This document shows positions 1 to 5,142 of a stretch of DNA of 5,142 nucleotides, one piece after another (the first letter of the stretch is position 1; the number at the start of each line of letters is the position of its first letter). The translations under genes and the position numbers were made by a program. The stretch lies in the NCBI GenBank assembly GCA_016462305.1, contig JAEMTM010000129.1:1-5142 (forward strand), read 5' to 3'. This DNA comes from Sphingomonadaceae bacterium (GTDB lineage: Bacteria; Pseudomonadota; Alphaproteobacteria; Sphingomonadales; Sphingomonadaceae). The notes under the pieces are model-generated. The model was not told the origin of the DNA and ran no database searches. It was given only the letters and a program-made list of their open reading frames with translations.

Positions 1-17
1 AACATTTTTATGAACGA

Positions 18-2174
18 TTATGCGGTCAGCTTCAGACCCGTCCATTTTGCGAGGAATGCATAAATGTCCGAATATTCGTCGATCACCTTGTCGGTTGGCT
101 TGCCTGACCCGTGGCCCGCCCGGCTTTCAATACGGATGATTTTTGGTTTGCTTCCGGTCTCTGCGGCTTGAAGGGCGGATATATATTTGAAGCTATGGCC
201 CGGGACCACGCGGTCGTCGGTGTCAGCGGTCGACACAATGACGGCCGGATAGTCGACTCCTGATTTGATGTTGTGATAGGGCGAGTAGGTCATCTGCATT
301 TTGAAATCGGCTTCCTTGTTCGGATAGCCATAATCGTCGACCCAGTAACGACCGGCGGTAAACCGGTCAAAGCGAACCATGTCCATGACACCCACGGCGG
401 CATGTCCCGCCGCAAATAGATCAGGCCGCTGGTTCAGCGATGCACCGACCAGCAAGCCACCATTGGAGCGGCCTTCGATTGCAATCTTGCCCTTGGCCGA
501 AATGCCGCTGGCGATCAGATATTCCGCCGCCGCTGCAAAATCGTCAAAGACATTTTGCTTGTTCATCAGGCGGCCTGCATCATGCCAGGGCTTGCCATAT
601 TCCCCGCCGCCACGAATGTTTGCGAGTGCAAATACGCCGCCAGACTGGAGCCATGCCATCCGCGTTGCCGAATATGTCGGCGTCTGCGAAATGTTGAACC
701 CGCCATAAGCATATAACAATGTCGGCGCACCTTGGGACAGGTCAAGGTCCTTCTTATGCACGATGAACATCGGAATCTTCGTGCCGTCCTTTGATGGGTA
801 GAATATTTGGGAAACGGAGAAATCTTGCGGGTTGAAGCTCAACTTCGGTTGCGCAAATATTGTCGATGTCCCGCTGTTGCTGTCAAATCGGTAGACGGCG
901 CCCGGCTGATTAAAGCTGGAGAAGCCATAAAATGTTTCCGCGTCGCCCGGTGTGCCGGAAAAGCCGCTGGCCGTACCAATCGCGTTTAGTTCGATTTCCT
1001 GAACAGGCTGCCCTGTAAGGTCCGTCATCAGTGCCATCGATTTGGCGTCCTTGATGTACGACAAGATCATACGATTGCCAACGATTTGCGCCCGCGACAG
1101 CGTTTCTGCGCGCTCCGGAATAACCTCGGTAAATACGGGCGTCTTCGCTCCAAGGTCAACGCGCACAACCTTAAGCTTTGGCGCATCCTTGTTGGTGGTG
1201 AACCACAATATGTTGCCCATGCCTTCGATAAGGCCCCAGTCATGATCGAGTCCCTTGACCAAAGGCTGCGCCTTCCAAATGGGGTTTTTCCCAAGCGGGA
1301 TCACGTGCAGCTCATATTTATCATCCGTGCCCGATGAGGTGGTAATTACCACCCATTTGCCGTCATAAGTCACCTGCGCGCTGTGCCCATATTCGGGCTT
1401 TTCGGGCGTGGCGTAAATCGCTTTGTCTTCCGACTGTGGGGTGCCAATTTTGTGAAAATAAACCGTCTGATTGTAATTCAACTGCTGAAACGCCGCGCCT
1501 TCTTGTGGTTCTGCGAAACGCGAATAGAGAAATCCTTCATTCCCAACCCAGCTGATATTCGTGAATTTGGCCCATTTGATTTCGTCGGCCAGAACTTTGC
1601 CAGTCGCGGTGTCCAGCACCTTGATTGTGCGCCAGTCGGAACCGCCGTCCTGAATGGCATAAGCGAGCAGCTTGCCATTTTTCGAGGGCACCCAGCTATC
1701 CAGCGCCGTCGCGCCATCCTTTGCCCAGCCATTCGGGTCCAGCAACACGCGGTCAGCACCCGTGAGGCCGTTACGCACATATAAAACCGACTGGTTTTGC
1801 AAACCGTCATTTTTGTTAAAGAAATAATAGCCACCCGCCTTTTCAGGCAGGCCAAAGCGTTCATAATCGAACAGCTTCTTCATCCGGTCGGCAAGAATTT
1901 TCTTGCCCGGTAAAGTTTCCAGATAAGCGTCGGTGACGGCATTTTGTGATTTTACCCAATTGGCGACTTCGGCATTGACGCGGACATCATCCTCAAGCCA
2001 GCGATAGGGGTCAGCCACCTTTACGCCGAACTGTTCATCGACGACATTGACGGTCTTGGTTTTCGGATAGATCAGGCTGGCAGTGGCGTCGGCGGTTGCC
2101 GCGTCCGTGGCCAGTGCCATCGACGAAATGGGCGTCATCATGACCGCAGCCCCAAGCAAAAATACATTTCGCAT
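18..2174 (-). CDS. Secreted prolyl oligopeptidase (peptidase family S9A)
   Basis: Serine peptidase of the prolyl oligopeptidase family, which cleaves short peptides on the carboxyl side of proline. At 718 residues it has the usual family length plus an export signal. Residues 1-22 look like a signal peptide: Arg2, a hydrophobic core, then an Ala-Leu-Ala site, so a periplasmic or secreted location is inferred. The mature N-terminus carries the family hallmark ADPYRWLED. Residues from about 80 to 440 should form the beta-propeller that restricts substrate size. The alpha/beta-hydrolase domain follows, with Ser570 in GRSNGG, Asp653 in DTDDRV (Arg655 matches the substrate-binding arginine of the family) and His688 in GHGSGKP, so the catalytic triad is complete. 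The ATG start is preceded by GGGG about 10 bases upstream. It lies beyond the rplQ terminator with its own candidate promoter, so it is probably a separate unit. Family assignment is certain; the natural substrate is unknown. Confidence 0.95.
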   Translation of the reverse strand: MRNVFLLGAAVMMTPISSMALATDAATADATASLIYPKTKTVNVVDEQFGVKVADPYRWLEDDVRVNAEVANWVKSQNAVTDAYLETLPGKKILADRMKKLFDYERFGLPEKAGGYYFFNKNDGLQNQSVLYVRNGLTGADRVLLDPNGWAKDGATALDSWVPSKNGKLLAYAIQDGGSDWRTIKVLDTATGKVLADEIKWAKFTNISWVGNEGFLYSRFAEPQEGAAFQQLNYNQTVYFHKIGTPQSEDKAIYATPEKPEYGHSAQVTYDGKWVVITTSSGTDDKYELHVIPLGKNPIWKAQPLVKGLDHDWGLIEGMGNILWFTTNKDAPKLKVVRVDLGAKTPVFTEVIPERAETLSRAQIVGNRMILSYIKDAKSMALMTDLTGQPVQEIELNAIGTASGFSGTPGDAETFYGFSSFNQPGAVYRFDSNSGTSTIFAQPKLSFNPQDFSVSQIFYPSKDGTKIPMFIVHKKDLDLSQGAPTLLYAYGGFNISQTPTYSATRMAWLQSGGVFALANIRGGGEYGKPWHDAGRLMNKQNVFDDFAAAAEYLIASGISAKGKIAIEGRSNGGLLVGASLNQRPDLFAAGHAAVGVMDMVRFDRFTAGRYWVDDYGYPNKEADFKMQMTYSPYHNIKSGVDYPAVIVSTADTDDRVVPGHSFKYISALQAAETGSKPKIIRIESRAGHGSGKPTDKVIDEYSDIYAFLAKWTGLKLTA

Positions 2175-2212
2175 AATTTCATTTCCCCAACTCTCAGATA
2201 CTATATTTCAGG

Positions 2213-2239
2213 ATTATAACGTTGCACCATGAACGCCAA
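2213..2239 (-). promoter_or_regulatory. Candidate promoter for the prolyl oligopeptidase gene
   Basis: Read on the minus strand, a perfect TATAAT (2213-2218) lies 38 bases before the ATG of the peptidase gene. A possible -35 element, TTGGCG (2234-2239), is 15 bases further upstream, which is shorter than the preferred 17. The site is downstream of the rplQ terminator, where a new promoter is expected. The -10 is convincing and the -35 is weak. No operator was recognised. Confidence 0.45.
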
Positions 2240-2303
2240 CCATTTCGCGCGTCACCCGCCAATTTAGAGCGCCGTCAAAGGTCGCATCGCGAATGCTTAA
2301 TCC

Positions 2304-2339
2304 AAAAAAAGGCGGCACCCTTTCGGATACCGCCTTTTT
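2304..2339 (-). terminator. Intrinsic terminator of the rpsM-rpsK-rpoA-rplQ operon
   Basis: In the minus-strand transcript GGCGGUAUCC pairs with GGGUGCCGCC around a GAAA tetraloop (10 base pairs, two of them G-U), followed at once by seven U residues (2304-2310). It begins 22 bases after the rplQ stop codon. On the plus strand the two G-U pairs become C-A mismatches, so the helix is best formed in the direction of the operon. Five T residues on the other side (2335-2339) might allow some bidirectional activity. Confidence 0.93.
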
Positions 2340-2361
2340 GAAACCCCCAAGTGCGACGCGC

Positions 2362-2775
2362 TTACTCGCTGTCGTCCAGCACTTCAACCGGACCGCTGTC
2401 TTGGCCCTTGGCATCGACATTGCGATCAACAAGCTCAATAACGCCCATGGGTGCCGCGTCCGAACCGCGGAAGCCAGCCTTGATTACGCGGCTGTAACCA
2501 CCGCTACGGCCGGCATAGCGTGTTGCCAGCTCGTCAAACAATTTCACCAGCTGCGTGTCGTCCATCAAACGGCTCATCGCGAGGCGGCGGTTGGACAGGC
2601 CGCCCTTTTTCGCAAGCGTGATCAGCTTTTCGATATAGGGACGCAGTTCCTTCGCCTTTGGCAAAGTCGTCTTGATTTGTTCGTGCTTGATCAGCGACGC
2701 TGCCATGTTGCGAAGCATCGCGGTACGGTGCGACGTGGTACGTTGCAGCTTACGGTGGCCAACTTTATGGCGCAT
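2362..2775 (-). CDS. rplQ: Large-subunit ribosomal protein bL17
   Basis: Bacterial ribosomal protein L17, 137 residues, a component of the 50S subunit near the exit-tunnel surface. The N-terminus (MRHKVGHRKLQRTTSHR) is the conserved L17 signature, and the conserved core through RYAGRSGGYSR at about residues 87-97 is intact. The C-terminus from about residue 117 is an acidic tail, as in many alphaproteobacterial homologues. The ATG is preceded by AAGGA at 2783-2787 with a 7-base gap. It is the last gene of the alpha operon and is followed by a strong terminator. The 221-base gap to rpoA is unusually long and holds a repeat element, so its dosage relative to rpoA could be affected. Identification is secure. 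Confidence 0.98.
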   Translation of the reverse strand: MRHKVGHRKLQRTTSHRTAMLRNMAASLIKHEQIKTTLPKAKELRPYIEKLITLAKKGGLSNRRLAMSRLMDDTQLVKLFDELATRYAGRSGGYSRVIKAGFRGSDAAPMGVIELVDRNVDAKGQDSGPVEVLDDSE

Positions 2776-2857
2776 GTCTTTTTCCTTCGTTCGTAGGGGG
2801 GCCGTATCAGGTACCCCAATCCTGGCCCGCTTGAGGGGGAAGCCTTTGCCCTTTATT

Positions 2858-2985
2858 GCCTCGCCCCTTTAGGGGAGAGGCAGCGAGACTTGCGCGTTTA
2901 CGCGCTAGTCGCAGCGGTGTGGGGCGTTGGAGCGTAGCAATACGCCGACAGGTCCCACCCCAACCCCTCCCCTAAAGGGAAGGGC
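2858..2985. repeat. Structured intergenic inverted-repeat element between rpoA and rplQ
   Basis: The ends are inverted copies of each other: 2865-2880 matches the reverse complement of 2964-2979 at 15 of 16 bases. Each end is also a small palindrome. At 2858-2881, GCCTC pairs with GAGGC and CCCCT with AGGGG. At 2965-2984, CCCT pairs with AGGG twice. Between them are two further hairpins. The first is at about 2883-2912, with GCGCG and CGCGC around TTTA, extended by ACT and AGT. The second is at about 2919-2958, with GTGG and CCAC outside GGCGT and ACGCC. Together these could fold as a three-way junction. No protein-coding potential is seen. The design resembles REP- or MITE-like non-coding repeats, and C/G-rich elements of this style are, from memory, common in sphingomonad intergenic regions. 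A 7-base direct repeat (GCTTGAG, 2829-2835 and 2984-2990) flanks it and might be a target duplication. Exact boundaries are uncertain. Confidence 0.7.
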
Positions 2986-2996
2986 TTGAGTCCGAA

Positions 2997-4058
2997 TTAG
3001 CCCAAAAGCTCTTGTTCGAGCTTCTTGGCCATTTCTTCGATATTCTCTGGCGGCCATCCGGGAATGTCCATGCCAAGGCGGAGGCCCATCGATGACAATA
3101 CTTCCTTAATCTCGTTCAGCGACTTGCGGCCGAAATTAGGTGTACGCAACATTTCGGCTTCGCTCTTTTGAACAAGGTCGCCAATGTAGATGATATTGTC
3201 GTTCTTGAGGCAGTTTGCGCTGCGCACGGACAGTTCCAACTCGTCGACCTTTTTGAGAAGGTAACGGTTAAGCTGGTTCGCATCGGATTCGTCGGAAGAA
3301 GCCGAAGGTGCGGCCATGCCAATCATCGGCGACGAGGCGGCCATCGAATCTTCGAAGTGGACAAACACTTGCAACTGATCCTGAAGGATGCGGGCGGCAT
3401 AAGCCACGGCGTCTTCTGGCGTTACGGTGCCATCGGTTTCAATGGTCAGCGACAGCTTGTCATAGTCCAATTCTTGACCGATGCGGGCGTTGTCGACCTT
3501 ATACGCAACCTGACGCACCGGTGAATATAGGCTATCAACCGGGATTAATCCGATGGGTGCATCTGCGGGACGGTTGGCGACTGCAGGGACATAGCCCTTG
3601 CCGCTATCGGCAGTGATTTCCATGTTCAACGTCGCACCATCATCCAAATGGCAGATGACGAGGTCAGGGTTCATCACTTGGATGTCGCCCGATACCGCAA
3701 TATCGCCAGCGGTTACAGCGCCAGGGCCAGTGGCCGAAAGCTGAAGACGCTTTGGGCCTTCGCCTTCCATTTTCAACGCGACCTGTTTGATATTCAAAAC
3801 AATGTCCGTGACATCTTCGCGCACGCCAGCAAGCGACGAGAATTCGTGCAAAACATTCTCGATCTTGATCGACGTGATCGCTGCGCCCTGCAACGATGAC
3901 AGCAATACGCGACGCAGCGCGTTGCCGAGCGTCAGGCCAAAGCCACGCTCAAGCGGCTCGGCAACAAATACGGCCTTACGCTTCGCATCGCTACCTGACT
4001 TGAGTTCAAGTGCGTTGGGCTTTTTCAGTTCCTGCCAGTTCTTGATATTGACGGACAT
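2997..4058 (-). CDS. rpoA: DNA-directed RNA polymerase subunit alpha
   Basis: Alpha subunit of RNA polymerase, 353 residues. Its N-terminal domain dimerises and nucleates assembly with beta and beta-prime; its C-terminal domain contacts UP elements and activators. Residues 1 to about 237 form the N-terminal domain, with the conserved GFGLTLGNALRRVLLSS segment at about 39-55. A flexible linker rich in Ala, Ser and acidic residues follows. The C-terminal domain starts near residue 263 with VRSANCLK, where Arg279 corresponds to E. coli Arg265, the DNA-binding residue, then NFGRKSLNEIK and a GWPP motif. The start is the ATG at 4056-4058, because homology begins at MSVNIKNWQELKKP and AAGGGG lies just upstream. 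An in-frame ATG at 4193 would add 45 unrelated residues and overlap rpsK, so it is rejected. It is the third gene of the operon, 100 bases after rpsK. Confidence 0.98.
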   Translation of the reverse strand: MSVNIKNWQELKKPNALELKSGSDAKRKAVFVAEPLERGFGLTLGNALRRVLLSSLQGAAITSIKIENVLHEFSSLAGVREDVTDIVLNIKQVALKMEGEGPKRLQLSATGPGAVTAGDIAVSGDIQVMNPDLVICHLDDGATLNMEITADSGKGYVPAVANRPADAPIGLIPVDSLYSPVRQVAYKVDNARIGQELDYDKLSLTIETDGTVTPEDAVAYAARILQDQLQVFVHFEDSMAASSPMIGMAAPSASSDESDANQLNRYLLKKVDELELSVRSANCLKNDNIIYIGDLVQKSEAEMLRTPNFGRKSLNEIKEVLSSMGLRLGMDIPGWPPENIEEMAKKLEQELLG

Positions 4059-4064
4059 GGATTT

Positions 4065-4070
4065 CCCCTT
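4065..4070 (-). promoter_or_regulatory. Ribosome binding site fixing the rpoA start
   Basis: AAGGGG on the minus strand ends 6 bases before the ATG at 4056-4058. It supports the 353-residue form of RpoA over the longer reading frame that opens at 4193. Confidence 0.8.
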
Positions 4071-4071
4071 G

Positions 4072-4108
4072 GGTTTTGCAAAACCGGCAGTTTGGTGCAC
4101 CGTGCCGG
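4072..4108 (-). promoter_or_regulatory. Terminator-like stem-loop in the rpsK-rpoA spacer
   Basis: In the minus-strand transcript CCGGCA (4103-4108) pairs with TGCCGG (4084-4089) around a 13-base loop, followed by UUUUGC. The loop contains the palindrome GGTGCACC (4094-4101). The following 14 bases (4072-4085) are a perfect palindrome, GGTTTTGCAAAACC, which shares its CC with the stem and can compete with it. The arrangement resembles a weak intrinsic terminator or attenuator directly before the rpoA ribosome binding site. The U run is only four long, so full termination is unlikely; an RNA processing site is an alternative. Confidence 0.4.
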
Positions 4109-4158
4109 GTCGCGGGTAAAAGAAGGAACGACTGAACAGCCGCCCCTGAAACGAATAT

Positions 4159-4548
4159 TTAGACGCGCCGACGCTTGGAAGGACGAACGCCATTGTGCGG
4201 GATCGATGTCACGTCGCGAATCGAGGTGATGGTGAAACCCACCGCCTGCAAAGCGCGCAGCGCGGATTCACGACCCGAACCCGGTCCCTTCACTTCGACT
4301 TCCAACGTGCGAACGCCATGTTCAGCGGCTTTCTTGCCGGCATCTTCTGCGGCAACCTGCGCTGCGTAAGGGGTCGACTTGCGGCTGCCCTTGAAACCCA
4401 TGGTTCCTGCCGAAGACCAGCTGATCGCGTTGCCTTGGGCATCGGTGATCGTGATCATCGTGTTGTTAAAGCTGGCATTGACGTGCGCGACGCCTGCCGA
4501 GATATTTTTGCGCTCCCGCTTTTTAATGCGCTGTGGTTCGCGTGCCAT
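4159..4548 (-). CDS. rpsK: Small-subunit ribosomal protein uS11
   Basis: Ribosomal protein S11, 129 residues, part of the platform of the 30S subunit near the mRNA exit and helix 45 of 16S rRNA. The conserved segments are present in order: GVAHVNASFNNTMITITD at about residues 19-36, the WSSAGTMGFKGSRKSTPYAAQ block that follows, VEVKGPGSGRESALRAL near the middle, and the basic C-terminal PHNGVRPSKRRRV (117-129). The length is normal. The ATG at 4546-4548 has AGGA at 4556-4559, 7 bases upstream. It follows rpsM after 73 bases and precedes rpoA directly; rpsD, found between rpsK and rpoA in E. coli, is absent here. Identification is secure. Confidence 0.98.
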   Translation of the reverse strand: MAREPQRIKKRERKNISAGVAHVNASFNNTMITITDAQGNAISWSSAGTMGFKGSRKSTPYAAQVAAEDAGKKAAEHGVRTLEVEVKGPGSGRESALRALQAVGFTITSIRDVTSIPHNGVRPSKRRRV

Positions 4549-4592
4549 ATTGAAATCCTAATCTTACAAAACCGTTGTGTGCCTCCGGCGGA

Positions 4593-4628
4593 GAAATAAA
4601 ATTCAGTCCCCCGGACTGTTTTTATTTC
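4593..4628 (-). promoter_or_regulatory. Hairpin overlapping the rpsM stop codon (possible attenuator)
   Basis: CAGTCC and GGACTG (4604-4609 and 4613-4618) form a 6-base-pair stem with a 3-base loop. Outside it, GAAATAAAA (4593-4601) and TTTTATTTC (4620-4628) form a perfect 9-base-pair A/U extension. On the minus strand the GC stem is followed by AAUUUUAUUU, as in an intrinsic terminator. The upstream arm includes the rpsM stop codon (4622-4624), so a ribosome finishing rpsM would block the hairpin. A second tiny hairpin, CTCC and GGAG around GGC, abuts it at 4583-4593. It could be a translation-sensitive attenuator or an RNA processing site. Confidence 0.5.
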
Positions 4629-4990
4629 TTCTTGCCCGCGATTGCCTTGGACTTGCCCTTGCGGGTGCGCGCATTGGTATGCGTGCGCTGACCACGGACG
4701 GGAAGGCCCTTACGATGGCGAAGGCCACGGTAGCAGGCGAGATCCATCAAACGCTTGATGTTCATCGACGTGTTGCGGCGAAGATCGCCTTCTACGGTGT
4801 AGCCCGCATCGATAGTTTCGCGGATTTGCAGAACTTCGGCATCCGAAAGATCCTGCACACGACGGCTATGATCAATTCCCAGTTTCGTCGCGATTTCAAC
4901 GGCTTTAGTGCGGCCGATACCGTGAATATAGGTAAGCGCAATGATCACGCGCTTGTTGGTTGGAATGTTAACTCCGGCAATACGTGCCAA
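4622..4990 (-). CDS. rpsM: Small-subunit ribosomal protein uS13, TTG start
   Basis: Ribosomal protein S13, 122 residues, in the head of the 30S subunit, where it contacts the 50S subunit through intersubunit bridges and has its C-terminal tail near P-site tRNA. It begins ARIAGVNIP, the universal S13 start, followed by the helix-two-turn-helix region with YIHGIGRTKA at about residues 21-30. The basic tail from residue 88 (RGLRHRKGLPVRGQRTHTN) is complete and ends in Lys-rich sequence. The start codon is TTG at 4988-4990: homology begins exactly there, the next in-frame ATG lies deep inside the protein, and AGGAG is well placed upstream. It is the first gene of the operon visible in the window. 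The stop codon is part of a hairpin. Confidence 0.97.
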   Translation of the reverse strand: MARIAGVNIPTNKRVIIALTYIHGIGRTKAVEIATKLGIDHSRRVQDLSDAEVLQIRETIDAGYTVEGDLRRNTSMNIKRLMDLACYRGLRHRKGLPVRGQRTHTNARTRKGKSKAIAGKKK

Positions 4991-4998
4991 TTTATGTA

Positions 4999-5003
4999 CT
5001 CCT
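4999..5003 (-). promoter_or_regulatory. Ribosome binding site for the TTG start of rpsM
   Basis: AGGAG on the minus strand, 8 bases before the TTG at 4988-4990. This good spacing is the main non-homology evidence that the uncommon TTG codon is the true start. Confidence 0.8.
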
Positions 5004-5052
5004 GCTCCACAGGTGCCCCCGAAAGGACAAACCCTATCTCAACGCTGATGAT

Positions 5053-5117
5053 ATTCCGAAACGCACAAAACCAGCCGACGCATGAATGCGCTGCTGGCTG
5101 GACCAGAGTTTCGGAAT
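5053..5117 (-). promoter_or_regulatory. Large nested hairpin in the rpsM leader
   Basis: Three nested inverted repeats share one axis. The outer arms are ATTCCGAAAC (5053-5062) and GTTTCGGAAT (5108-5117), a perfect 10-base match. The middle arms are CCAGCC (5071-5076) and GGCTGG (5096-5101). The inner arms are CGCA and TGCG (5079-5082 and 5087-5090) around a 4-base loop. On the minus strand the middle stem is followed by UUUUGUG, so it could be the intrinsic terminator of an upstream gene. The outer stem would enclose that U run, so it could also be an alternative structure in a regulatory leader. It ends 62 bases before the rpsM start. No coding sequence is supported in 4991-5142. Confidence 0.6.
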
Positions 5118-5142
5118 TAGCCGCGCCTTACGGTGAGTCGCG

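Noticed and set aside
379..1784. Several open frames on the plus strand and in other minus frames inside the peptidase gene
   Set aside because: They lie wholly within a convincing S9A coding sequence, resemble no known family, and have the look of antisense or frame shadows.
2138..2182. A 14-codon upstream frame (ATG at 2180-2182) overlapping the peptidase start
   Set aside because: Its ATG is only 2 bases from the GGGG, too close for a normal ribosome binding site, and the overlap is readily explained by chance.
2214..2438. Minus-strand 74-residue frame covering the rplQ-peptidase gap
   Set aside because: It overlaps the rplQ 3' end in another frame and reads through the terminator stem; no homology or ribosome binding site was seen.
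2293..2872. Plus-strand open frames across rplQ and its upstream spacer
   Set aside because: The 167-residue frame is antisense to rplQ and starts inside the terminator; the 66-residue frame runs into the repeat. Neither has a plausible product.
4059..4193. N-terminal extension of RpoA from an in-frame ATG at 4193
   Set aside because: The extra 45 residues show no resemblance to RpoA, would overlap the rpsK 3' end, and the internal ATG at 4056-4058 has a good ribosome binding site exactly where homology begins.
3168..4599. Plus-strand open frames antisense to rpoA and rpsK
   Set aside because: They mirror highly conserved genes on the other strand and show no recognisable domain.
5118..5142. 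Possible 3' end of an upstream gene such as adk
   Set aside because: Stop codons occur in two minus-strand frames, but fewer than ten codons are visible and none could be matched to a known C-terminus. Gene order in relatives makes adk or secY plausible, but the sequence does not show it.

Overview
The window comes from an alphaproteobacterium, most likely of the Sphingomonadales. Two things point there: the protein sequences (S13, S11, an RNA polymerase alpha subunit of 353 residues, L17), and the order rpsM-rpsK-rpoA-rplQ with no rpsD between rpsK and rpoA. The genus is not resolved. All five genes supported here lie on the minus strand, so transcription runs from high to low coordinates. 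No gene is supported on the plus strand, and no gene-free stretch exceeds about 220 bases.

Layout in the direction of transcription. Positions 5142-4991 are the leader of rpsM, with a large nested hairpin at 5053-5117. Next is rpsM (4990-4622), which starts at TTG. A hairpin overlapping the rpsM stop codon separates it from rpsK (4548-4159). A 100-base spacer with a terminator-like stem-loop leads to rpoA (4058-2997). The 221-base rpoA-rplQ spacer is mostly filled by a structured inverted-repeat element (about 2858-2985) that resembles a non-coding, probably mobile, intergenic repeat. rplQ (2775-2362) follows and ends at a strong GAAA-tetraloop terminator (2304-2339). An unrelated gene then begins from its own candidate promoter: a secreted prolyl oligopeptidase of family S9A (2174-18).

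The first four genes form the distal part of the classical alpha ribosomal-protein operon. It supplies three ribosomal proteins (S13, S11, L17) and the RNA polymerase alpha subunit, tying ribosome and polymerase synthesis together. The peptidase is a separate transcription unit, probably used to degrade proline-containing peptides outside the cytoplasm.

The protein genes themselves are ordinary. What merits a second look is non-coding: each boundary in the operon carries a different RNA-structure candidate, and a repeat element sits between two essential genes. I did not find a new enzymatic or defence system here. All structures were found by eye, without folding software or database searches.
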